The notes beneath the pieces were generated by a model that worked only from the letters and a program-made list of their open reading frames with translations, was not told the DNA's origin and did no database searches. Source: Liminaster sp045576355 (GTDB lineage Bacteria; Bacteroidota; Bacteroidia; Bacteroidales; UBA3663). Taken from it: a stretch of 36,477 nucleotides of DNA. Position 1 is the first letter of the stretch, and each line of letters opens with the position of its first letter. Position numbers and translations under genes: made by a program. Of this stretch, positions 8,938 to 18,142 are shown piece after piece. The DNA lies in NCBI GenBank assembly GCA_045576355.1, contig JAZNGG010000053.1, positions 1-36,477 of the forward strand, written 5' to 3'.

Positions 8938-9366
8938 TTATTCTGTTCCATAGTAAACGACTTCCATAATATCATAATCTGAAACTGAAGCTAACATCCA
9001 CTCTTCTGTAAAAGTCTGTTCATTATTATCCATTGTCGCAATCACATTAGGAGAAGAATTCGAATCTGTAATAAAGAAATTAAACCAAACGATAGAAACG
9101 ACTAATAGACAAGCGACTGCTGCAACAACCGCAAATCTTGTTCCCCAATTTCCCAAACGATATTTATTGAAAGAGATATGGTTCATGCGTTTCATGCACT
9201 CATCATTAGCACCGAGTGTTATAGTTTTTTCTTTCTCGTATTGATCAATACGGGCTTCTAGTTGAGATGTAAACTGAACGAAAAAATCTTTCGGAATCGT
9301 CATTCCTTCTTCCTTTGGTAAATTATTCAGTTTCTTATCTTCTATACTATTCTCAGTAGTTTTCAT
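8938..9366 (-). CDS. Probable anti-sigma factor, single-pass membrane protein
   Basis: The 142-aa form starts MKTTENSIEDKK; an in-frame ATG seven codons upstream (9387) is the alternative. The first 75 residues are charged and presumably cytoplasmic, a single TM segment (FAVVAAVACLLVVSIVWFNFF) follows at about 78-98, and a short acidic tail is outside. I see no zinc-finger HxxxCxxC anti-sigma motif. The role is inferred from its place directly after an ECF sigma factor (85 bp) and before a Spy-like protein, and from the topology, which is standard for membrane anti-sigma proteins. Confidence 0.6.
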   Translation of the reverse strand: MKTTENSIEDKKLNNLPKEEGMTIPKDFFVQFTSQLEARIDQYEKEKTITLGANDECMKRMNHISFNKYRLGNWGTRFAVVAAVACLLVVSIVWFNFFITDSNSSPNVIATMDNNEQTFTEEWMLASVSDYDIMEVVYYGTE

Positions 9367-9471
9367 TATCTGATTGTATTTACACATTTAAATATCTTAT
9401 TCAATTCATTATTAAGACCTATAAACCGACACAAGGTTTAACTCTCCAATAAATAATTCAAAGAAATTATA

Positions 9472-10053
9472 CTACATAGTTTCTGAATTATGTAAATATC
9501 GAGTAATCTTCTCTACAGCAAAATGATAAGAAGCCTTTAATGCTCCAACAGAAGTACCCAACAATTCAGACATCTCATCATAAGGCATTTCATCATAATA
9601 TCTAAGATTAAATACCTGACGTTGTTTATCTGGAAGCGAAGCTATCGCCAATCTTAATTGTTTTTGAGCTTCATCTCCATCAAACCAAGAATCTGTTTCG
9701 ATTTGATTTTTCAGATAATCTGTAGGATCATCCATACATTGTTCCATTTCTGCAGAGCGTTTAGCCAGCAATGTCAGACTTTCATTACGAGCAATAGAGT
9801 ATAACCAAGTACTCAACTTTGAATCACCTCTAAAACTATCAATGCTTTGCCATGCTTTAAGAAATGTATTCTGTAACACATCTGCTGCATCATCATGTGT
9901 TATAACCATGCGTCTTATTTGCCAATATAGTTGCTCTTGATACAACACAATCAAACGAGAAAAAGCCTCTCTTCTTCTCTCATTCATGTGAAGATTCTGT
10001 ATGAGCAGACGTTCTTCTTCTTTACAGATATGACGTTCGTGTTTATTATTCAT
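9472..10053 (-). CDS. ECF-type RNA polymerase sigma factor
   Basis: The 193-aa protein is a sigma-70 family ECF factor. Region 2 is about 25-92, including DDAADVLQNTFLKAWQSIDS and FRGDSKLSTWLYSIARNES, the core-binding and minus-10 recognition segments. Region 4 is about 130-185 with LPDKQRQVFNLRYYDEMPYD and a helix-turn-helix EMSELLGTSVGALKASYHFA. It heads an operon with the presumed anti-sigma and the Spy-like gene. ECF factors often control their own operon; I could not identify a matching promoter upstream with confidence. Confidence 0.9.
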   Translation of the reverse strand: MNNKHERHICKEEERLLIQNLHMNERRREAFSRLIVLYQEQLYWQIRRMVITHDDAADVLQNTFLKAWQSIDSFRGDSKLSTWLYSIARNESLTLLAKRSAEMEQCMDDPTDYLKNQIETDSWFDGDEAQKQLRLAIASLPDKQRQVFNLRYYDEMPYDEMSELLGTSVGALKASYHFAVEKITRYLHNSETM

Positions 10054-10140
10054 TCAGGACTTTTTTGCTGTCAATAAATACGATATAAGATTTCTTAAAA
10101 GGTTTAATCTTAAAGAAAGAATTATTAATAGGAATCTATT

Positions 10141-13100
10141 TCAATGAGATCTTTTACAAATAGATATAAAAGGACAATATTTGCATCCTTCTTCACTTTC
10201 CGTCTGCTTAAAAGGAATATTTGGATTAAAAATCTCTGTTATAATGGCACGAAAACAATACTCAAACTGTTCATCAAACAAGGCATAGTCAAAGACTTCC
10301 CCTTCTGAGATTTCAAACTTATTCTCTTCTCCCATTTCCCCTTTTGGACGATAAAAAAGCGAGGTAGGAGAACTTAAACGATAAAAATCTCGTACAAAAT
10401 AAAGGTGAGGTGAAACAGAATTCCATTTCAATAACGTATTTTCTTGTGGAAATAATTTATAGAATTCCTCTTGCGGTAATAATTTTAAAAGCATACAATA
10501 CATCATTACCTGAAAAGCTTCTTCCGAACACGACTTATTATTAGCACTAAAAAAGCCTTCAATACTATTAAAAATGCATTTAGAAACTATACCATTTTTA
10601 ATATCCCCGGGATGGGAAGTTTTATAATCCACAATGCGCAAACGACCGTTTTTGTCAATATCTATACGATCATATATACTTTTAATTCGAACCGACAAAG
10701 AAGGATCTACCTGAAAGTCAAATACATGTTCAAACTCACTACATAGATAAATAAATGGTGTAATATCTTTATCATGCTCTAATACTTTATATACATATTC
10801 GCAAATTACCTCATATACAATAAGATTATAACCATCAAGACTAACTAATTTCTTGATGCCCATATATTTATTTTTCACTACTTCTCGAATTTCGTCTCTT
10901 TCTTTAAGTAGCTTATTTATAAATCCGGCGTCAACCCTTTTCCCTTTAAAATAAGTATCATAAATACATTGCAAAGAATCATGAAAAATTGTCCCCACGT
11001 CTCCACTATCAATTTCTTCTTTAACTTCCTCTTCCTCCTTAAGCCTCTGCACATACTGTAGATAAAAGCGAATGGGACACGATACATACACTTTTAAAGC
11101 TGTTGCTGAAAACTGTCGAGTACCTCCACTTTTATAAGCATCCAACAACTGCATAACAGAGCTATCTTTTTTAATTTGGAAAGGAAGATTATCCTCCAAT
11201 TTAATTGCATAGTTTATTGGTTTTAGAGGCATCTTAAATTGATAAAGATGTTTCATTTGCAATAAATATCTACTCATTTCTCCATATTGCATACCTTCTG
11301 AGCGAGTATCATACAAAAACTTAACTCGTTTAGCCCGAGAAAGAAGACGATAAAAATGGCAAGCATAAATAGCATCACGATGCTTATGGGTAGGCATAGA
11401 AAATGCTCTACGTAAAGACATAGGAATGAAAGTATTACTCATTGTCTTAGCCGGGAAAACACCTTCATTCATAGAAAGCATAATCAAATTATCGAAGTCC
11501 AACGAACGCGTTTCCAGAACCCCCATCACTTGCAATCCCTCTAAGGGTTCTCCGCTAAATGGGACTTTTTCCCCTTGAACCAATCGTTGAAGTAAATGCA
11601 CAAAGGTTTCAAGCTTATACGCATATTGATATTGGTGCATCAGATTGTTTATGCGTTCCAATACATTTATATAAACAAGCAGGAACTCTCTTTGTATAGT
11701 ATGTAGTACATTATCAGGATGATTTAACAGATAATTTAGAATATTCAGCAAATAATCAGCCATCAAATAAACATCAAAAACAGGAATAAAAACTAAATCC
11801 AAAAATGAATCGGAATAATCCCGACATACAGAAATATTAACCCTAAACAAACTATTTTTTATTATCGTTTCATTTAGAACTTCAACATTATTTTGAGAAA
11901 GTAAAGACAAAAACGGATGAGCTAATAATGCTTGCAAAGATCGATAATAAAAACTAATCTCTCCGGATTCTGTCTTTCTTATACCCATTTGAAGTCTAAT
12001 TAAAAGACTGACAAAACCTGCCACAGAAGTGTCTTTAAGACCATATCCCATTGTTACATTAAATGGTTCAAGTTTTTCAGGGACATTATAAAGCATGGGT
12101 ATTAATAGTTTCTCATCAGGCAAAATAATTGCAGACCGTATGGGATTATTCTTTTCTGTTTTGCTCTTACTTTCCGGGGAAATATATCCATCTTCGACCC
12201 ATTTTTCCAATAATTTCCCTGTTTGAATAGTCTGGCCCACTCCGGATGGAACGGCAATAATCTCTATTTCTTTATCTTCATCTTGTACAATACTATCTGA
12301 TAAAACTCTTTCATCCAATAAGTTTGGAAAATCTTTGAGGTTGTCTTCTGTAAAAAACGCGGCACTAGAAGGAAGATTTTTCAATCGTACATCAGCATAA
12401 TCCCAATAAAAACCAGCCATTCCTATTTTATCAAGATATTTCATAAGGGAGCGGTCAACACCACTGATAGCGGTCAAACCTACAAAAAATATTTTCTTAT
12501 AGGGAAGTCTTGATTTTATATACTCCTCAGAGATTACACCGGTCTTTATTTTTTCTACAACAGACCTCTGTAACATTCCTTCATAAGCCTCTCCATTATC
12601 CCTCAGATCTTCTCTAAAGCGTAAATAAAGATCATAAAGAATATTCCATGTCTTATCAAAAACCTGTTTCTTATGATCTTTTTGATTAGGAGAATAGTTC
12701 TTCCAAAATGAGCGGATAATGGCAATCGTCTCTTGATCATAATCAGCATAATACATCTCTATCTCTTTAAGATCTCTAATATTATGAAAAAGATCTCTTG
12801 CATCCACTTCATATTTGTCAAGATCATCGAAATCAGCAAGAAGCATATCACCCCAAAAAACGAAATTATCAAACTCTTCTGGTCTATCCAACTTATCTGA
12901 TTGACTGACTGCTATAAAATTCTTATATAGACGAAACAAGAGAGAAAGCCTATCGGCCAGTTTAACGTCAGCCAATGCAACAAACAATTCCCCAGTTGTC
13001 ATCATGTGCGGAGACAAAATTGGGTGTTTAAATTGTTCGGATAAATATTGACTAAAAAAAAGACCGGAGCGTCGATTGGGAAACACTAATAAATAATCTA

Positions 13101-13212
13101 CCATGTTCAAACATGAGGTAGATGGTAAAATTGTACCCTCTTCAGAAGTTTTGTTAGTTTGAAACATAGTTGAGACTAAATGCTCAGCGACAATTCTAAG
13201 AAATTCTTTCAT
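10141..13212 (-). CDS. AddB-like PD-(D/E)XK nuclease protein
   Basis: The 1,023-aa form starts MKEFLRIVAEHL, resembling the usual N terminus of this family; an ATG nine codons upstream (13239) is the alternative. Near the N terminus is LVFPNRRSGLFFSQYL, the degenerate Walker-A region of AddB-type inactivated helicases. The C-terminal nuclease carries VDYKTSHPGD with the catalytic Asp and Lys, then EAFQVMMYCMLL. Cysteines in YVSCPIRFYLQYV and in the final CKYCPFISIC are placed as the four ligands of the Fe-S staple of AddB/Cas4-like nucleases. It would act with an AddA helicase in double-strand break repair, but no addA is within the window on either side. It is divergent from the epimerase gene. 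Confidence 0.8.
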   Translation of the reverse strand: MKEFLRIVAEHLVSTMFQTNKTSEEGTILPSTSCLNMVDYLLVFPNRRSGLFFSQYLSEQFKHPILSPHMMTTGELFVALADVKLADRLSLLFRLYKNFIAVSQSDKLDRPEEFDNFVFWGDMLLADFDDLDKYEVDARDLFHNIRDLKEIEMYYADYDQETIAIIRSFWKNYSPNQKDHKKQVFDKTWNILYDLYLRFREDLRDNGEAYEGMLQRSVVEKIKTGVISEEYIKSRLPYKKIFFVGLTAISGVDRSLMKYLDKIGMAGFYWDYADVRLKNLPSSAAFFTEDNLKDFPNLLDERVLSDSIVQDEDKEIEIIAVPSGVGQTIQTGKLLEKWVEDGYISPESKSKTEKNNPIRSAIILPDEKLLIPMLYNVPEKLEPFNVTMGYGLKDTSVAGFVSLLIRLQMGIRKTESGEISFYYRSLQALLAHPFLSLLSQNNVEVLNETIIKNSLFRVNISVCRDYSDSFLDLVFIPVFDVYLMADYLLNILNYLLNHPDNVLHTIQREFLLVYINVLERINNLMHQYQYAYKLETFVHLLQRLVQGEKVPFSGEPLEGLQVMGVLETRSLDFDNLIMLSMNEGVFPAKTMSNTFIPMSLRRAFSMPTHKHRDAIYACHFYRLLSRAKRVKFLYDTRSEGMQYGEMSRYLLQMKHLYQFKMPLKPINYAIKLEDNLPFQIKKDSSVMQLLDAYKSGGTRQFSATALKVYVSCPIRFYLQYVQRLKEEEEVKEEIDSGDVGTIFHDSLQCIYDTYFKGKRVDAGFINKLLKERDEIREVVKNKYMGIKKLVSLDGYNLIVYEVICEYVYKVLEHDKDITPFIYLCSEFEHVFDFQVDPSLSVRIKSIYDRIDIDKNGRLRIVDYKTSHPGDIKNGIVSKCIFNSIEGFFSANNKSCSEEAFQVMMYCMLLKLLPQEEFYKLFPQENTLLKWNSVSPHLYFVRDFYRLSSPTSLFYRPKGEMGEENKFEISEGEVFDYALFDEQFEYCFRAIITEIFNPNIPFKQTESEEGCKYCPFISICKRSH

Positions 13213-13257
13213 AATAGTGCGAAGATAATAATTATCCATAATAAAAACAAAAAATTA

Positions 13258-13289
13258 TTTGGATAAAACCATAACATCCCTTATATTTG
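13258..13289 (+). promoter_or_regulatory. Promoter of the epimerase-mscS-M18 operon
   Basis: TTTG at 13258-13261 and TATATTTG at 13282-13289 are 20 bases apart, a good match to the Bacteroidales consensus. It gives a leader of roughly 60 bases before the ATG at 13359. The leader contains the short palindrome GACAATCATTGTC (13333-13345), which might bind a regulator. Confidence 0.6.
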
Positions 13290-13358
13290 TAGCTGTTTTA
13301 TTTGACATTAAATGCCAAGCGTCAGTTCTCTTGACAATCATTGTCTAACGGAAAGATT

Positions 13359-14390
13359 ATGCAACTTCAATTTTATTCTTATCCCCTACGCTTGAAACAT
13401 ACATTCACTGTAGCAACTTGCTCTCGGAGTCAAACACCGGACATAATTGTCCGTCTGACAGATGGAGAGAGAGTAGGCTATGGAGAGGCTTCTCTTCCTC
13501 CATATTTAGGTGAAACGGAAGAAAGTGCAAGTAAGTTTCTTCAGCAAGTTGATCTTTCCCCTTTTAAAGGAATCGAACAAAAAGAGGAAATACTTTCCTA
13601 CCTTGATCACCTTGAACCGAATCATCATGCAGCCAAAGCGGCCATAGATATTGCACTACACGATTTAGAGGGCAAAGCATTAGGTGTTCCTCTCTATGCT
13701 TTGTGGAATTTAAACCCAGATTTAACCCCACCTACCACTTATACGATCGGGATAGATTCCCCCAAGATTGTTATGCAAAGGGCGTTAGAAGTCAAAGATC
13801 ATTTTAAAAGGCTGAAAATCAAAGTTGGGACGCCACAAGACAAAGAGATCATTGAAGCCATCAGGAGTGTCTGTACACTCCCATTAATAGTTGATGCAAA
13901 CCAAGGGTGGAAAAACAAAGAAGAGGCATTAGAAATGATTTATTGGTTAGCCGAACATAACGTTCAACTTGTTGAACAACCTCTTTCGACCTCACAAATT
14001 GATGATTTGGCATGGATCACCGAACGGAGTCCTATCCCGATAATCGCAGACGAATCGGTACAACGAATTTCCGATTTACCTCAACTATCCGGAGTCGTAA
14101 ATGGCATTAACATAAAACTCATGAAATGCACCGGTATTGCAGAAGCGAAGAAAATGATTAAAGAAGCTCGAAAAAGGGACATGCTGGTTATGATAGGGTG
14201 TATGACAGAAACCTCATGTGCGGTTACAGCTGCAGCACACCTATCCCCCCTTGCAGATTATGTTGATTTAGATGGTAATCTATTGATTGACAATGATCCA
14301 TTTATAGGAGGAATAACCATTTCTAACGGCAGACCCATACTGCCTGATACTCCTGGTATTGGTGTTACACCGGAAAAATTCATTTTTTAA
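13359..14390 (+). CDS. L-Ala-D/L-Glu-type dipeptide epimerase
   Basis: The 343-aa protein belongs to the muconate-lactonizing-enzyme/enolase superfamily, dipeptide epimerase branch (YcjG/YkfB). It inverts the second residue of dipeptides such as L-Ala-D-Glu from murein recycling. Catalytic and metal residues are visible: KxK as K153/K155 in RLKIKVG, Mg ligands D179 (IVDANQGW), E206 (VEQPL) and D231 (IIADESV), and the second acid/base K253 in NIKLMK. The ATG at 13359 was chosen; a TTG 18 bases upstream would add six residues of little family likeness. Genes for a small-conductance channel and an M18 peptidase follow at 29 and 17 bp, suggesting one operon. Specificity for L-Ala-Glu is inferred. 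Confidence 0.87.
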   Translation: MQLQFYSYPLRLKHTFTVATCSRSQTPDIIVRLTDGERVGYGEASLPPYLGETEESASKFLQQVDLSPFKGIEQKEEILSYLDHLEPNHHAAKAAIDIALHDLEGKALGVPLYALWNLNPDLTPPTTYTIGIDSPKIVMQRALEVKDHFKRLKIKVGTPQDKEIIEAIRSVCTLPLIVDANQGWKNKEEALEMIYWLAEHNVQLVEQPLSTSQIDDLAWITERSPIPIIADESVQRISDLPQLSGVVNGINIKLMKCTGIAEAKKMIKEARKRDMLVMIGCMTETSCAVTAAAHLSPLADYVDLDGNLLIDNDPFIGGITISNGRPILPDTPGIGVTPEKFIF

Positions 14391-14419
14391 TTATATAAAC
14401 TTTTTAAATTATTATCACT

Positions 14420-15247
14420 ATGGACATTAACCAAATTCTCACCCAAGAAGCTATCGAACAATTAGCTTCTTATGCAGTTAACTTCTGTAAAGATCTTTTG
14501 GCTGCTATCGTTGTTTTCTTCATCGGTAAATGGATTGTTAAATGGGTTATTAAAGCAACAATTAAGGTTATGAAAAAGCGAAACGTTGAAGCCTCGCTTT
14601 TCTCATTCACAAAAAGTATGATTTCTGTGACGTTATACTTTGTTTTAGCCATTATCATCATCTCCATTCTTGGCATTGAAACCTCTTCATTTATCGCCCT
14701 TTTTGCCTCTGCCGGTGTAGCCATCGGTATGGCTCTCAGTGGTACACTTCAGAACTTTGCAGGAGGCGTTATGATTCTCATATTCAAACCCTTCCGTGTA
14801 GGTCACTTCATTGAAGCCCAAGGTTATGCAGGTGTTGTAAAGGAGATTCAGATTTTTAACACGATTATCACCACTGCAGACAACCAAACTATCATTATCC
14901 CTAATGGAGGCCTTTCTACCGGTTCTTTAAAGAACTACTCTACCGAACCTCTCCGTAGAGTTGATCTTACATTCAGTTTTGCTTATGGCACAGATCTTGA
15001 TTTGGTCAAAAAAGAAATTGCTGCCATCCAGAAAGGCTCTGATCTCATCCTCCAGGATCCTGCACCCTGGATCGGCCTCAGCAGTCTTGGTGAAAGCGGT
15101 GTTAATATTACTACTCGCTCTTGGTGTAAAAACAGTGACTATTGGACTGTTGCAGGATACATGAATGAGACTGTATATCAGACTTTGAAAGAGAAAGGAT
15201 TCATGTTCCCATTCAATCGTCTTGATGTTAACATCGTTAACAAATAA
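14420..15247 (+). CDS. mscS: Small-conductance mechanosensitive channel, MscS family
   Basis: The 275-aa protein has the length and order of E. coli MscS. TM1 lies at about 18-42 and TM2 at about 65-88. The pore helix TM3 is the Gly/Ala-rich FASAGVAIGMALSGTLQNFA, followed by the conserved GGVMILIFKPFRVGHFIE. The cytoplasmic beta domain has the family motif (IFNTIITTADNQTIIIPNG) and the last part is the alpha-beta cage. It releases solutes under hypo-osmotic shock. It sits between the epimerase and M18 genes with short gaps and is probably co-transcribed. Confidence 0.92.
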   Translation: MDINQILTQEAIEQLASYAVNFCKDLLAAIVVFFIGKWIVKWVIKATIKVMKKRNVEASLFSFTKSMISVTLYFVLAIIIISILGIETSSFIALFASAGVAIGMALSGTLQNFAGGVMILIFKPFRVGHFIEAQGYAGVVKEIQIFNTIITTADNQTIIIPNGGLSTGSLKNYSTEPLRRVDLTFSFAYGTDLDLVKKEIAAIQKGSDLILQDPAPWIGLSSLGESGVNITTRSWCKNSDYWTVAGYMNETVYQTLKEKGFMFPFNRLDVNIVNK

Positions 15248-15264
15248 AAACTATATTGTCCTCT

Positions 15265-16608
15265 ATGAATGAACATTTAGTTTGTAATCAGACCCCTCCC
15301 TCCGGAGGGGTTGATTTATCCCATATCGATAGCTTGTTAAAAATGCTAGACAATTCTCCGGTAAACTTTCTCGCTATTGCACACATTGAGGAGTGTCTGG
15401 CAGCTGCAGGATTCAGACGTTTAGATCCTGCTACTACACTCCCTAAACTTCAAGCCGGAGACACTTTTTACGTAACGAAAAACGACTCATCTATCTATGC
15501 TTTTCGGATCGGAACTGCACCTATTGCCGAATCCGGATTTAAACTGATTTGTGCTCACTCCGATAGTCCTACATTTAGGATCAAACCCCATGCTGTTATG
15601 GCATGTGAAGGTTCGATTATCAAGCTTAATACAGAGGTTTATGGAGGACCGATTCTTTCCACATGGTTTGATCGTCCACTCTCATTAGCCGGCCGTGTTA
15701 TGCTCCGCAGTTCTGATCCTCTCCATCCTCAAACCCGTCTGCTTCACATCAAACGGCCACTTTTATCCATTCCTAACTTAGCCATACATTTCAACCGGGC
15801 AGTCAATGATGGAGTCAAACTTTCTCGTCAGAAAGATATGCTCCCTGTTTTGGCCATCAACCAAGCACTCGAAAAGGATGATCTTCTGCTCCGTATAATC
15901 GCAACCGAACTAAACGTTTCCTCAAGTGATATCATTGATTTTGATCTCTACCTCTATGATACCACTCCGGCTTGTCTTTGGGGCCTTAACTCCGAATTTA
16001 TTTCTTCAGGAAGATTAGATGACTTATCCATGTGCCATGCGGGTCTTGAAGCCATAATCAACGCACCGACGTCTAAGATGACACAAGTTCTTGCGATCTT
16101 TGACAACGAGGAGACGGGAAGTGGCACTAAACAAGGAGCAGCATCCCCGGTACTTAAAAATCTTCTTCGTCGAATCACTTTAGCTTGTGGAGGATGTGGA
16201 GAAGAGGATTTTCTGCGTGCCATTGAACACTCATTCATGATTTCCGCAGACAATGCCCATGCACTGCATCCCAATTATGTTGAGAAATATGATCCTACAA
16301 ACCATCCTGTAATGGGAGGAGGTCCTGTCATTAAAATAAATGCCTCTCAACGCTATGCGACAGATGCAGATTCTTCTGCCGTATTTAGTGAAATCTGCCG
16401 TTTGGCCGGAGTACCATGCCAAACTTTCGTCAACCACAGTGATGTCGCCGGCGGATCTACACTCGGCAACATACTTACCTCACAACTTCCGCTTCGAGGG
16501 GTAGATATGGGTTGTCCTGTTTGGGCCATGCATAGTGTTCGAGAGAGTTGTAGTGTTGCTGATCATGAATATTGTATAGCAGCTTTTTCCACATTCTATC
16601 GTTGCTGA
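15265..16608 (+). CDS. M18-family aminopeptidase
   Basis: The 447-aa protein matches M18 metallo-aminopeptidases (aspartyl aminopeptidase/ApeB type), cytoplasmic two-metal enzymes forming large tetrahedral complexes. Expected metal ligands are H98 (LICAHSDSP), D252 (SGRLDDL), E282/E283 (FDNEETGSGT), D329 (ISADNAHALHP) and H423 (WAMHSVRE). The NHSDVAGGSTLGNI motif near residue 390 is typical. The ATG at 15265 was chosen; a TTG three codons upstream is possible. It is the last gene of the epimerase-mscS-M18 group, so peptide breakdown and murein-peptide recycling may be linked. A strong hairpin 22 bp after the stop ends the operon. Confidence 0.92.
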   Translation: MNEHLVCNQTPPSGGVDLSHIDSLLKMLDNSPVNFLAIAHIEECLAAAGFRRLDPATTLPKLQAGDTFYVTKNDSSIYAFRIGTAPIAESGFKLICAHSDSPTFRIKPHAVMACEGSIIKLNTEVYGGPILSTWFDRPLSLAGRVMLRSSDPLHPQTRLLHIKRPLLSIPNLAIHFNRAVNDGVKLSRQKDMLPVLAINQALEKDDLLLRIIATELNVSSSDIIDFDLYLYDTTPACLWGLNSEFISSGRLDDLSMCHAGLEAIINAPTSKMTQVLAIFDNEETGSGTKQGAASPVLKNLLRRITLACGGCGEEDFLRAIEHSFMISADNAHALHPNYVEKYDPTNHPVMGGGPVIKINASQRYATDADSSAVFSEICRLAGVPCQTFVNHSDVAGGSTLGNILTSQLPLRGVDMGCPVWAMHSVRESCSVADHEYCIAAFSTFYRC

Positions 16609-16629
16609 ACCCATACATACTATGTAACA

Positions 16630-16668
16630 AATAATCCGCAATGCCAAGCAAAGGCTTTGCGGATTATT
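16630..16668. terminator. Bidirectional terminator, M18 / upxY
   Basis: AATAATCCGCAATGCC (16630-16645) pairs with GGCTTTGCGGATTATT (16653-16668), 16 bp with one mismatch and a 7-nt loop. It lies between the convergent M18 and UpxY-like genes, with AT-rich flanks on both sides. Confidence 0.75.
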
Positions 16669-16790
16669 ATTATTCATCATAATAAGCGAAAATTGTAACA
16701 TTGTAAAAACAAGATACAGCAACATGGCAAATACTATATCTGAAAGGGATCCTTCTATATTTTCATTTAGAAATGAATCATTCAGAACAA

Positions 16791-17363
16791 CTATATAATT
16801 CTCTCAAACATATTTATGGGCAACTCTACTGCAGCACTCAAAATTTCATTAAGTCTAACTACAACTTTAGAGCAATTTTTATCCACACGCAACAATTCTC
16901 CTTCGATACCAATCAAAGCACCTGAAACAATCCGAACCATATCCCCTCTTTTCAAAGGTGTATTAATAAGATCAATTTCCTCTTTGGTTTGCTCTGTTAA
17001 TCGCCTAAAAGCATCCATCTGAACATCGGCAATTGCGGCCGGAACAGATTTACCGGGAACCGTTAAAAAACGAACTATGTGCTTATCAATAAAGACACTA
17101 TTCTTATTGGTGAGTGCAACACGCACAAAAATCATCTGAGGAGTCAGAACTCGCTCTATCCACTTTTTCCTATCACTCCAATTATGTAATTCTCTTCTGA
17201 CAGGGACATAGGATTCCAGCCCTTGTTCTTGCAAGAGTGAGACCAAACGTCGTTCATGAAATTGCCTTACATAAAGCACATACCAATGCAATTCTTTGGC
17301 TTCTTTCTGCAACCGTAAGATCTCCGCTACACTATTATCAGATGAAAGAATATGCGTTTTCAT
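16791..17363 (-). CDS. UpxY-type NusG-like antiterminator
   Basis: The 190-aa protein is a NusG paralogue. The NGN domain is about 25-120, beginning HWYVLYVRQFHERRLV with ERVLTPQMIFVRVAL further on. The KOW domain is about 138-175, with GDMVRIVSGALIGIEGELLR. Size and sequence agree with UpxY proteins, which let RNA polymerase read through long capsule operons by acting on the operon's own leader. Here the gene is promoter-distal, 43 bp after a lipoprotein gene and followed by a convergent gene, so it does not head an operon. Its target could be the glycan operon at 20.9-29.9 kb or a locus outside the window. The family call is good; the target is open. Confidence 0.82.
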   Translation of the reverse strand: MKTHILSSDNSVAEILRLQKEAKELHWYVLYVRQFHERRLVSLLQEQGLESYVPVRRELHNWSDRKKWIERVLTPQMIFVRVALTNKNSVFIDKHIVRFLTVPGKSVPAAIADVQMDAFRRLTEQTKEEIDLINTPLKRGDMVRIVSGALIGIEGELLRVDKNCSKVVVRLNEILSAAVELPINMFERII

Positions 17364-17406
17364 GTAGAATACAGCGACTTGTTAATAAATCATCATTCCA
17401 AACGTA

Positions 17407-18135
17407 TTATTTTACATCGTCCCAATCCTGCTCTTGTGATATATCAGGGTCTCCAAAGCCGCCTGGATTATCAGATATATCATCTTCCGAAAAATCGCCC
17501 CACTCATACCCGTGAGAAGACAAAGCAATGTAAATATCTGCAAAGGCTCTTAAATGATATCGTTTACCAGATGCCACAGAAAGGACATTTCCTGACGCAA
17601 AAGTAAACCGTTTATAAATGCCCTCCTTATCTAAACAATAGTAATAATGTTCCTCCGAAATTATATCTCCCGACGCATCTGTTATGGTTTGATTTAGTCT
17701 TTGCAATCCGCAATATAAAGCATTAGACTTCACTAATTTTACCTCATCTTTAACCAATAAGCGCCAATCTTTAATCTTAGAAATACGACATACGGATAAA
17801 ATAGAATCGACCTCTTCTACATCGACATTATACCAAGATTTGACACTCATTACTATGGCATGACAAAGAGAGTCTGATAATTCTACCTTATCCACAACTA
17901 CAAACCCTCCATAACCTTCCCCTACTTCCGGAAATCGGTTAAAAGAAACGGCTGATTCATAAATTGATTCTCCAGATTCTCCATTGGTTTCTTTATCATT
18001 CTTATTCTCTATATCCTCTTCCGACAGCATCGTAGGGGGTTCATAACAAGACAATAAAGAACATAACATTATCATATAGGAGACTAATTTTCCTATTTTT
18101 GTTATGTTCTTTAAAAAGAATAATTGAGAAACCAT
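17407..18135 (-). CDS. Hypothetical lipoprotein
   Basis: The 242-aa protein starts MVSQLFFLKNITKIG and has a lipobox LLSC at about residue 30 (MLCSLLSCYEPP), so it is probably lipidated and exported. The start at 18135 was preferred over an upstream ATG inside rfbB because it puts the signal sequence at the N terminus. After the Cys comes an acidic linker (SEEDIENKNDKETNGESGES), then a compact domain of about 150 residues that I do not recognise, and an acidic Gly/Pro tail ending SQEQDWDDVK. It begins 7 bp after rfbB and is followed after 43 bp by the UpxY-like gene, so it is probably co-transcribed with both. Function unknown. Confidence 0.7.
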   Translation of the reverse strand: MVSQLFFLKNITKIGKLVSYMIMLCSLLSCYEPPTMLSEEDIENKNDKETNGESGESIYESAVSFNRFPEVGEGYGGFVVVDKVELSDSLCHAIVMSVKSWYNVDVEEVDSILSVCRISKIKDWRLLVKDEVKLVKSNALYCGLQRLNQTITDASGDIISEEHYYYCLDKEGIYKRFTFASGNVLSVASGKRYHLRAFADIYIALSSHGYEWGDFSEDDISDNPGGFGDPDISQEQDWDDVK

Positions 18136-18142
18136 TATTATT

